Assembly: GCA_903901375.1 (NCBI GenBank)
Contig: CAIUQV010000061.1
Location: 1-5,335, forward strand
DNA: 5,335 bases
Direction: 5' to 3'
From: an uncultured Ignavibacteriota bacterium
Lineage (GTDB): Bacteria; Bacteroidota; Ignavibacteria; Tepidaquicellales; Tepidaquicellaceae
Shown here: positions 1-5,335 of the stretch, one piece after another
How positions within the stretch are numbered: position 1 is the first letter of the stretch
How the letters are laid out: every line of letters begins with the position of its first letter
The notes under the pieces: generated by a model
Told to the model about the DNA's origin: nothing
The model's input: only the letters and a program-made list of their open reading frames with translations
The model's database searches: none
Made by a program: the position numbers and the translations under genes

Positions 1-1
1 A

Positions 2-1996
2 GATGTATTTGAAATTACTAAAGTATTTTTAAAACCATTCTTTAAATCAATTTATAATACCGTTAGTTGTTTGAATAAACTCTTGCAGGAATTTGATGTT
101 GGCAAAGTAATAGTGAACGAAGAAATAAGTATTCCGATGCAGGTATTTTTTGACGATAATCATGTTTTAAATGCAGTTTGCAAAGACCATTTCTCTAAAA
201 ATAATATAACGGTTGAAAGCTACAGGCTTTCAAAAGTTAGTTTAAAGCCCGTATTAAAAACATATAATTTAGATACATCTCAATATTTGTTTGATTTAGA
301 AAAATTAACAAAACAAAACAACAAACAGAAAATTCTTGTATTGCTATCGGAAAATTTTGAATGGGATTTCGACCTTACAAGGCATTTGCAAAGTAAATAT
401 GAAAATATTTTTGTAATTCTCAGAACACCAAAAAGAAATGCTGAAAAATGCAACAAAACGAAAATACCTGTTTTTTTCGATGATTTTTCCATGCAAACTG
501 ATAAACTCCAAAAAAGTATTGAGAGTATAGATAAATCACTCGACTATTTTATTAAGTTCAAAGATGTCAGATACTCTGATTTTCCTGAGGTGTTTTCAAA
601 CAATTACCTTAACTTTCAGTTCAATGATTTCTTTGAAAGAGAAAAAACGTATTTGAAAGTTTTGCATACATTTCAGAATGTGTATGATTTTGTTAAACCT
701 CAAAAAATCTATTTCAGTAATTCCTGGGATCTGGGTGTTCGTTGTATGGCAAAGACCGCTGTAGATTCTGGTTGTAGTACTTTTCTTTCAATCCACGGAG
801 GAGTGGTTGATAATTCAGGTTATGAAAGCCGGGTTTTCGAGACCAGCAATTATTTTGTCTGGGGTACTGATAACTTGATTGGACTTAAAGAGGCAGGTCA
901 AAATGCTGATAGTATATTTATTACCGGAAGCATGCAAATGGATTATTGGAATGGGAAAATTACTGAATACAAGAAAAACGGATTGCTGAATGATACAACT
1001 GAATATGATAATATTTATAATTTCAAATTAAAGAAAGAAGATAAACATAATAAACCAGTTATAACATTTTTCACTTCTGCCGGAGGGGGATTCGCATCTC
1101 ATAATACGAATGAATTTAAACACCTGGAGTCAATAAAGAAGGTGATTAATCTTGCTAATAAAAGAGTCGATCTGGAATTCAGAATAAAACCGCACGTTTT
1201 ATTCGATTATCATGATTTCTGGAATAAAATGAAGAATGAATTCCCTGATAATCTTAAGATAATTGAAGAAAATAATCTTTTACTTGCCTGTGATGAAATG
1301 GATTTGGGGGTTTTGTTAAACGTAATTTCGAACGTAGCGTATGAAATATCATTAACAGGGAAGCCGCTAATATACCTTAAAGATGCTGTGTTTGATGTAA
1401 AGTGCAGCGAATCAACGATTGAAAGAAGCGGAATACTTTGTTTGAATTCATACGCTGAATTTGAGAGTTATATCGAAAAATATTTTGGTATAAATAAATC
1501 AACAGAACCGGACAGTGAACTGGCTGCCGATTTGGAAGATAGAAGAAAACGATTCCTTGATTATTCATTAGCAGATTTTTCAAAGCCGGTAATTGAAAGA
1601 ATTGAGGAAATAATAATGAAGGATGAGAATGGAAACAGACACAAAGATGAATTAGAATTTGATGTGTACACAATAATTGAGTGGGTCTCAAATTTTATCA
1701 AAACCAATAATTTGAAACCATTTCCAGAAATCAAAGATTTTAATAGAATCCCAAAAGGTGAGGATTTTATTAACTGGGTATATAAATTAACTGAAAACTG
1801 GTGCAGGTATTTCCTAAAAGAAAAAGAAATGAGGAAATATTTTGAAAAGATAATTTCAAAGTTACCTGCAGAAACCGGAGTAGGTTCAAAATTAAAGATT
1901 AAAAGGAAAATGTATGCCAAGACGAGGGACTTGTATCTTAAGTATGGGTTGAATGAGAATGAGAAGGTGAGAAGGATCGTTAAAAAGATTTTTTAG
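2..1996 (+). CDS. Surface-carbohydrate glycosyltransferase-like protein, GT-B type (5'-truncated by window edge)
   Basis: The frame is open from the first complete codon at base 2 to a TAG stop at 1994-1996, giving 664 visible residues. A TTG at base 71 could be called a start, but 23 sense codons precede it without a stop, so the true start is probably left of the window. Numbering from base 2, visible landmarks are an HGG motif (265-267), ITGSMQMDYW (307-316), a glycine-rich turn SAGGG (359-363), RIKPH (394-398) and a late SNVAYE...TGKPLIYL block (443-459). This order resembles nucleotide-sugar-binding GT-B folds such as the CDP-glycerol glycerophosphotransferase and capsule (KpsC/KpsS-like) families. 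The last 120 or so residues are lysine/glutamate-rich, look mostly helical and are probably a separate domain. No signal peptide or membrane segment is apparent, so it is probably cytoplasmic or peripheral. Its place before pseB suggests glycan assembly. The fold class is moderately sure; donor and acceptor are unknown. Confidence 0.75.
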   Translation, partial: DVFEITKVFLKPFFKSIYNTVSCLNKLLQEFDVGKVIVNEEISIPMQVFFDDNHVLNAVCKDHFSKNNITVESYRLSKVSLKPVLKTYNLDTSQYLFDLEKLTKQNNKQKILVLLSENFEWDFDLTRHLQSKYENIFVILRTPKRNAEKCNKTKIPVFFDDFSMQTDKLQKSIESIDKSLDYFIKFKDVRYSDFPEVFSNNYLNFQFNDFFEREKTYLKVLHTFQNVYDFVKPQKIYFSNSWDLGVRCMAKTAVDSGCSTFLSIHGGVVDNSGYESRVFETSNYFVWGTDNLIGLKEAGQNADSIFITGSMQMDYWNGKITEYKKNGLLNDTTEYDNIYNFKLKKEDKHNKPVITFFTSAGGGFASHNTNEFKHLESIKKVINLANKRVDLEFRIKPHVLFDYHDFWNKMKNEFPDNLKIIEENNLLLACDEMDLGVLLNVISNVAYEISLTGKPLIYLKDAVFDVKCSESTIERSGILCLNSYAEFESYIEKYFGINKSTEPDSELAADLEDRRKRFLDYSLADFSKPVIERIEEIIMKDENGNRHKDELEFDVYTIIEWVSNFIKTNNLKPFPEIKDFNRIPKGEDFINWVYKLTENWCRYFLKEKEMRKYFEKIISKLPAETGVGSKLKIKRKMYAKTRDLYLKYGLNENEKVRRIVKKIF

Positions 1997-2051
1997 GTGT
2001 TTGGTTTTAGGTGTTTGGAATTAGGTGTTAGGTGTTGGATATTAGGTGTTG
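1993..2051 (+). repeat. Short heptamer tandem tract, TTAGGTG family, copy 1 (degenerate)
   Basis: Reading in steps of seven from 1993 gives TTAGGTG, TTTGGTT, TTAGGTG, TTTGGAA, TTAGGTG, TTAGGTG, TTGGATA, TTAGGTG, so five of eight units are identical and all keep exact 7-bp spacing. The first unit contains the TAG stop codon of the upstream glycosyltransferase-like gene. The + strand has no C between 1979 and 2054. It belongs to the same family as the longer tract at 3104-3285 but is more diverged. Its function is unknown. It resembles in kind the short tandemly repeated heptanucleotides described in cyanobacterial intergenic regions, although the sequence is different. Confidence 0.85.
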
Positions 2052-2076
2052 GTTCGTAGTTCTTTGTTCTTGGTTT
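2052..2076 (+). repeat. Second heptamer family (GTTCKTR), copy 1
   Basis: Directly after the TTAGGTG units come GTTCGTA (2052-2058), GTTCTTT (2059-2065), GTTCTTG (2066-2072) and a partial GTTT. The period is again seven bases, but the unit differs from the preceding family. The same family in the same relative position occurs at 3300-3338. No coding or hairpin potential is seen. Confidence 0.7.
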
Positions 2077-2088
2077 TCTATATGGTGA

Positions 2089-2123
2089 TTTAAAAATATT
2101 AATAAATTAACAAATAAAAACAT
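2089..2123 (+). promoter_or_regulatory. A/T-rich leader of pseB without Shine-Dalgarno motif
   Basis: This is almost pure A/T sequence between the repeat tract and the pseB ATG. It contains TTTAAAAA (2089-2096) and AATAAATTAA (2101-2110), both also present in the leader of the third gene. No GGAGG-like ribosome-binding site lies 5-12 bases before the ATG. A-rich leaders without a Shine-Dalgarno motif are usual in Bacteroidota-type bacteria. Whether a promoter lies here cannot be decided: I see no convincing -33/-7 pair. Confidence 0.35.
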
Positions 2124-3107
2124 ATGTTAAACGGAAAAGAGATTTTAGTGACAGGGGGAACGGGGTCGTTCGGGAAGAAATTTACGAAGTTATTATTTGA
2201 AAAGTATAAACCAAAAAGAGTGGTTATTTTCAGCAGGGATGAATTAAAGCAGTTTGATATGAGGAATGAATTTCCGGAGGACAAATATCCACAATTAAGA
2301 TTTTTCATTGGAGACGTAAGAGATAAACAAAGGTTATACAGAGCATTTGACGGAATAAATTATGTCATACATGCAGCTGCATTAAAGCAAGTACCTGCAG
2401 CGGAATATAATCCCATAGAGGCAATTAATACTAATATTAACGGTGCAATAAACGTGATTGATGCAGCACTGGATAAAGGTGTGGAAAAAGTGATTGCATT
2501 AAGCACTGATAAAGCAGCAAACCCTATAAATCTTTACGGAGCCACTAAATTATGTTCGGATAAATTGTTTGTAGCAGCAAATTCATATGCCGGTAATTAC
2601 AGTACAAGATTTTCAGTTGTGAGATACGGGAATGTTGTTGGAAGCAGGGGTTCGGTAATTCCATTCTTTAAGAAGATGAAAGAAACAGGAATAATACCAA
2701 TAACAGATGAAAGAATGACAAGGTTCTGGATTACATTAGAACAGGGTGTTAACTTTGTTATAAGTTCATTGCATACAATGCAAGGCGGTGAAATATTTGT
2801 ACCTAAGATTCCGAGTATGAACATTATGGATTTAGCAAAAGCGATTGCCCCAGATTGCAAATACGAATATGTAGGAATACGAGCTGGGGAAAAACTACAC
2901 GAAATAATGGTACCCGAAGATGATGCAAGAAGAACGGTAGAAATGGAAGATTATTTTGTTATTCAGCCTGATCATGTATTCTGGGGAAAGGATAGAAGTG
3001 ATAAATTTGTTAAAGGAAAGAAATGTCCTGACGGTTTTAAATACAGCAGTGATACAAATACGAAATGGCTGACGGTAGAGGAGCTGAAGGGGATGGCGGG
3101 GGTTTAG
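2124..3107 (+). CDS. pseB: UDP-N-acetylglucosamine 4,6-dehydratase (inverting), PseB
   Basis: This is a soluble extended short-chain dehydrogenase/reductase. It uses bound NADP to convert UDP-GlcNAc to UDP-2-acetamido-2,6-dideoxy-beta-L-arabino-hexos-4-ulose, the first step to CMP-pseudaminic acid. The 327 residues match the usual family length. Visible motifs are the Rossmann loop GGTGSFG (11-17), AALKQVP (85-91), the catalytic STDK segment with D129 and K130, YGATK with Y138 and K142, RYGNVVGSRGSVIPFF (168-183), MTRFWIT (198-204) and RAGEKLHE (253-260). All key residues are present and the frame is intact. The ATG at 2124 places the Rossmann loop at the expected distance from the N-terminus. 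Related CapE/FnlA enzymes of the FucNAc pathway share the fold, but the probable pseC downstream favours PseB. The final codons are unusually G-rich, and the TAG stop is the first unit of a heptamer repeat tract. Confidence 0.95.
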   Translation: MLNGKEILVTGGTGSFGKKFTKLLFEKYKPKRVVIFSRDELKQFDMRNEFPEDKYPQLRFFIGDVRDKQRLYRAFDGINYVIHAAALKQVPAAEYNPIEAINTNINGAINVIDAALDKGVEKVIALSTDKAANPINLYGATKLCSDKLFVAANSYAGNYSTRFSVVRYGNVVGSRGSVIPFFKKMKETGIIPITDERMTRFWITLEQGVNFVISSLHTMQGGEIFVPKIPSMNIMDLAKAIAPDCKYEYVGIRAGEKLHEIMVPEDDARRTVEMEDYFVIQPDHVFWGKDRSDKFVKGKKCPDGFKYSSDTNTKWLTVEELKGMAGV

Positions 3108-3285
3108 GTATTGGGTGTTGGGTATTAGGTGTTGGGTATTAGGTGTTGGGTGTTAGGTGTTGGGTATTAGGTGTTGGGTGTTGGGTATTAGGTGTTGGGT
3201 ATTAGGTGTTGGGTATTAGGTGTTGGGTATTAGGTGTTGAGTATTAGGTGTTGGGTATTAGGTGTTGGGTATTAGGTGTTGGGTG
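3104..3285 (+). repeat. 26-unit heptamer tandem array, consensus TTRGGTR
   Basis: The 182 bp divide into exactly 26 seven-base units with no indel: 11 TTAGGTG, 9 TTGGGTA, 4 TTGGGTG, 1 TTAGGTA and 1 TTGAGTA. From 3181 to 3278 the units alternate as a 14-bp dimer (TTGGGTA+TTAGGTG) repeated seven times, with one substitution (TTGAGTA at 3237-3243). The 5' part is less regular. The array begins on the pseB stop codon (TAG, 3105-3107). The + strand has no C from 3098 to 3302, so classical hairpins cannot form within it, but the GG/GGG runs every few bases could support two-layer G-quadruplexes. TAG on the + strand and TAA on the - strand recur in every frame, so the array is non-coding. Length variation by slippage is likely. 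Its role is unknown. Confidence 0.97.
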
Positions 3286-3292
3286 ATTTGTG

Positions 3293-3338
3293 GTAGTTGG
3301 TTCTTGGTTCGTAGTTCCTGGTTTGTAGTTCTTGGTTT
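3293..3338 (+). repeat. Second heptamer family (GTTCKTR), copy 2
   Basis: After one transitional unit (GTAGTTG, 3293-3299) come GTTCTTG (3300-3306), GTTCGTA (3307-3313), GTTCCTG (3314-3320), GTTTGTA (3321-3327), GTTCTTG (3328-3334) and a partial GTTT. The period is seven and continues the phase of the TTRGGTR array before it. The same family follows the TTAGGTG tract at 2052-2076, so the pair of families forms one composite intergenic element. Confidence 0.8.
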
Positions 3339-3379
3339 AAAAAATAAATTAAAGCAACATAATACAAAAAGATATTTAA
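3336..3379 (+). promoter_or_regulatory. A/T-rich leader of the asparagine-synthetase-like gene
   Basis: This is an A/T-rich stretch with TTTAAAAA (3336-3343) overlapping AATAAATTAA (3343-3352), the same two words as in the pseB leader. There is no Shine-Dalgarno motif before the ATG at 3380; the bases just upstream are GATATTTAA. An in-frame TAA at 3377-3379 abuts the start codon. A promoter here is possible but no clear element pair is visible. Confidence 0.35.
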
Positions 3380-5287
3380 ATGAAGTTAGAGATTTTTGAC
3401 AAAGAGTATGCAAAAAGAAAGAATATTCGATGTGATGAATATTCTGAATACGGCGGTTGTTATTATAAGATTAATTCCCGTAAAGTTATTAATCTTTTGA
3501 AAAGAAAAATATATATCACAGGTTTTATTGACTATTATATCATAGATGGATTAAAGATTCGTGAGGATGAGATAACAGATGAACATTTACATTCTTTAAA
3601 TGATGTTGATATTGAAAAAATTGAAGATTGTATTGAAGGAGATTATGTTATCATTGTTTTTGAAAATGATAAGATTACAGTTCTTTTAGATAAATTTGCA
3701 AAGCAGGATGTGTTTTATTATAATAAAGATGATTCATTTATTGTTTCCGATAATTTAGAAATATTCCAAAAAAATGGTTTATTGAATGAAATTTGCCAGG
3801 AATCATTATTGAATTTCTTTATATCTTACGGGAATTACTCACCCAAGAAACACACGATGTTTAAAAATGTTAGAAGAATCGGACACAGGGAGTATATACT
3901 TATTGATAATAGTAAAATGAGAGCTAATCAACTTACTAAGGAAATATATGAAATTGAGGAATATGATGATTCTATACTAGATGAATATCATACTATACTT
4001 TTCGATTCAATAAGTTACAGAAGCTCTAATAATGGAATAAACTGGATATACTTATCGAGCGGCTGGGATTCCACTGCAATACTCGGTTATCTGAGGGAAA
4101 TGTATGATGCTAAATATGTGAAGGCAGTTATAGGGAAAATGGTTTATTCTAAAAGGTCTGGAGTAATTAATCAGTTTGAATTAGACAGAGCAACAGATAT
4201 AGCAAAATATTACGGAATTGAATTGTATGAAGTACCTTTTGATTTTACGAGCGACGATTCTGCAGAATATTTTAAAAATCTTGACACAATATTTAAAAAC
4301 AACAATATTGTTTCATACAATACATACAACTTCAGCAAATTAGCAGATTTCATTGAAGAAAATGCATGTAATGAAGACAGAGTATTTTCGGGTGAAATAA
4401 GCGACGGAGTTCATAATTTTGGTTTTTCGCAATATGCAACGATATTAAATCATCCTGATTTACAATTCAGGGAGTATGCAGACAAAATGTCGTCTTTTTT
4501 ATTCGGTCCTTCGTTTTTTAAAAGTGTTAAATCCGGAAATTATCTGAAAGATGTTGTGTATAATTTCCTGAAAACAAGATATCCTGAAAATTCTTTTAAT
4601 GAAAATATAATTTCTAATGAAACAGAAAGAAATGCTGAATTTCTTTCCTCCTTCTTCTTCTCAAGAGCACGAATACCTTTTTACAATAATGATAACGGGA
4701 AATTAACGACAAGGAGTGCGGATGTAGCATTTAAAAAATTTAAAAACGATTATCTTATTGATTATGCAGAATTACTGAATGAAAAAAACATTTATTCTGT
4801 GCTTTTAAATTTATACAATTCATTTCACTGGCAGGGATCTACTATAAAGGCAATTTCAAAACCACTGGAAAAATACAACAGGGATATAAAACTACCATTC
4901 TGGGACAGAAACATTCAGAAGTTTCTATCAAAGATGCCAGAAAACTGGGGAAGGGGACTGGATTTCAAAAATACAAAATATCCTTTAAAGTGGGTTCTGA
5001 AAAACAAAATTAATTATCCGATTCATTTGCAGAAAGGTCCTCATTCATATTTGTACGATGTAAATCCGGGATTCAGTCATTTATCAGAAGTTATAAATGC
5101 ATCAAAAATTAAAATGCATTTTCAGAATAAATTGAATGAGGTAAATCTGAAAAGGTTTAATAATGATTTATTTGATACTGAATATCTGAAAATGATTTCA
5201 GACAAATATAAGGATAATACTGAAATATCAGGTTCGGAATTATCGGATTTAAGTTCTCTAATATTATTTAACACATTAATAGATTAA
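3380..5287 (+). CDS. Asparagine-synthetase-like amide ligase lacking the glutaminase cysteine
   Basis: The 635-residue product has the layout of AsnB-type enzymes, which adenylate a carboxylate and form an amide. Residues 1-180 look like a shortened, degenerate glutaminase (Ntn) domain: EGDYVIIVF (86-94), LLDKFAKQDVFYY (102-114) and VSDNLEIF (122-129) match the conserved late strands of that fold. However, the MCGI start is missing and residue 2 is Lys, so glutamine hydrolysis by the usual N-terminal Cys is not expected. The synthetase domain has a variant PP-loop SSGWDS (226-231, usual SGGxDS), FSGEISDG (336-343, matching the GEGADE segment) and KLPFWDRNIQKFL (504-516, matching the PFLD helix). 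An in-frame TAA directly before the ATG fixes the start. Homologues in O-antigen loci amidate uronic-acid sugars, while beta-lactam synthetases also lack the Cys, so the substrate is open. The next gene, probable pseC, follows after one base, suggesting coupled expression. Confidence 0.8.
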   Translation: MKLEIFDKEYAKRKNIRCDEYSEYGGCYYKINSRKVINLLKRKIYITGFIDYYIIDGLKIREDEITDEHLHSLNDVDIEKIEDCIEGDYVIIVFENDKITVLLDKFAKQDVFYYNKDDSFIVSDNLEIFQKNGLLNEICQESLLNFFISYGNYSPKKHTMFKNVRRIGHREYILIDNSKMRANQLTKEIYEIEEYDDSILDEYHTILFDSISYRSSNNGINWIYLSSGWDSTAILGYLREMYDAKYVKAVIGKMVYSKRSGVINQFELDRATDIAKYYGIELYEVPFDFTSDDSAEYFKNLDTIFKNNNIVSYNTYNFSKLADFIEENACNEDRVFSGEISDGVHNFGFSQYATILNHPDLQFREYADKMSSFLFGPSFFKSVKSGNYLKDVVYNFLKTRYPENSFNENIISNETERNAEFLSSFFFSRARIPFYNNDNGKLTTRSADVAFKKFKNDYLIDYAELLNEKNIYSVLLNLYNSFHWQGSTIKAISKPLEKYNRDIKLPFWDRNIQKFLSKMPENWGRGLDFKNTKYPLKWVLKNKINYPIHLQKGPHSYLYDVNPGFSHLSEVINASKIKMHFQNKLNEVNLKRFNNDLFDTEYLKMISDKYKDNTEISGSELSDLSSLILFNTLID

Positions 5288-5288
5288 A

Positions 5289-5335
5289 TTGAAAAAGTTT
5301 TCATACGGAAAACAGAGTATCGACAATTCTGACAT
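5289..5335 (+). CDS. pseC: Probable PseC, UDP-4-amino-4,6-dideoxy-N-acetyl-beta-L-altrosamine transaminase (3'-truncated by window edge)
   Basis: A TTG at 5289 opens a frame reading MKKFSYGKQSIDNSD to the window end. The YGKQSID pattern about five residues in is typical of DegT/DnrJ/EryC1-family PseC proteins, which commonly begin with a segment like (I)PYGRQSIDEEDI. PseC is a PLP enzyme that transfers an amino group from glutamate to the 4-keto product of PseB, so finding it just after pseB makes pathway sense. An in-frame TAG at 5280-5282 limits the start to ATT 5283 or TTG 5289; TTG is the more likely. It begins one base after the stop of the preceding gene and has no visible Shine-Dalgarno motif, so translational coupling is likely. 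Only 15 codons are visible and the PLP lysine lies outside, so the call rests on a short N-terminal match plus context. Confidence 0.7.
   Translation, partial: MKKFSYGKQSIDNSD

Noticed and set aside
2060..2100. Bacteroidota-type promoter (TTTG ... TAnnTTTG) before pseB
   Set aside because: TTTG occurs near 2064 and TATATGGTG near 2079, but the -7 box does not match well enough to claim a promoter.
1997..2123. Rho-independent terminator after the first gene
   Set aside because: The region lacks C from 1979 to 2054, so no GC stem can form, and no stem-loop followed by a T run is visible.
280..2860. Open frames on the minus strand of 69-119 codons opposite the first gene and pseB
   Set aside because: They lie wholly or mostly inside well-supported + strand genes, have Phe/Leu/Ser-rich low-complexity translations typical of antisense shadows in AT-rich DNA, and show no recognisable motifs.
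3104..3338. CRISPR array
   Set aside because: The units are 7 bp and directly adjacent, with no spacers and no palindromic repeat; this is a simple tandem array.
3108..3379. Small gene or peptide in the intergenic repeat
   Set aside because: TAG/TAA recur in every frame of the array, and the remaining A/T leader has no frame of useful length.
3380..3480. A missed upstream MCGI start for the asparagine-synthetase-like gene
   Set aside because: A TAA abuts the ATG in frame and no Met-Cys-Gly is encoded in any frame of the A/T leader.
5283..5288. ATT at 5283 as the pseC start
   Set aside because: ATT initiation is very rare, and the TTG at 5289 gives an N-terminus that fits the family better.

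Overview
This window is an AT-rich stretch of bacterial chromosome with four same-strand (+) genes. It looks like part of a surface-glycan locus built around pseudaminic-acid-type sugar synthesis. Read left to right, it holds: (1) the 3' part of a large gene for a predicted GT-B-fold surface-carbohydrate glycosyltransferase, whose frame runs off the left edge; (2) a complete pseB (UDP-N-acetylglucosamine 4,6-dehydratase, inverting); (3) a complete gene for an asparagine-synthetase-like ATP-PP-loop ligase that lacks the glutaminase cysteine; (4) the first 15 codons of a probable pseC (aminotransferase), cut by the right edge and starting one base after the stop of gene 3.

The most unusual content is between the genes. 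Both larger intergenic regions (after gene 1 and after pseB) have the same composite layout: a tract of 7-bp tandem units of the type TTRGGTR that starts on the stop codon of the upstream gene, then a shorter tract of a second 7-bp family (GTTCKTR), then a pure A/T leader, then the next start codon. After pseB the first tract is 26 exact-length heptamers (182 bp) with no cytosine on the + strand. The second half of that tract is a nearly perfect 14-bp dimer repeated seven times. The junction between gene 3 and pseC has no repeat and only one spacer base, so those two genes are probably translated together.

Functionally, PseB makes the 4-keto-6-deoxy sugar from UDP-GlcNAc and PseC would aminate it, the first two steps towards CMP-pseudaminic acid. 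The ligase-like gene lies between these two steps, so a role in forming an amide on a glycan sugar or related carboxylate is plausible but unproven. The gene 1 product could assemble the glycan.

The organism cannot be named from the sequence. Low GC, A-rich leaders without a Shine-Dalgarno motif, and repetitive G/T-rich intergenic DNA fit the Bacteroidota/Ignavibacteriota side of the bacteria best. This is an inference of low to moderate confidence.
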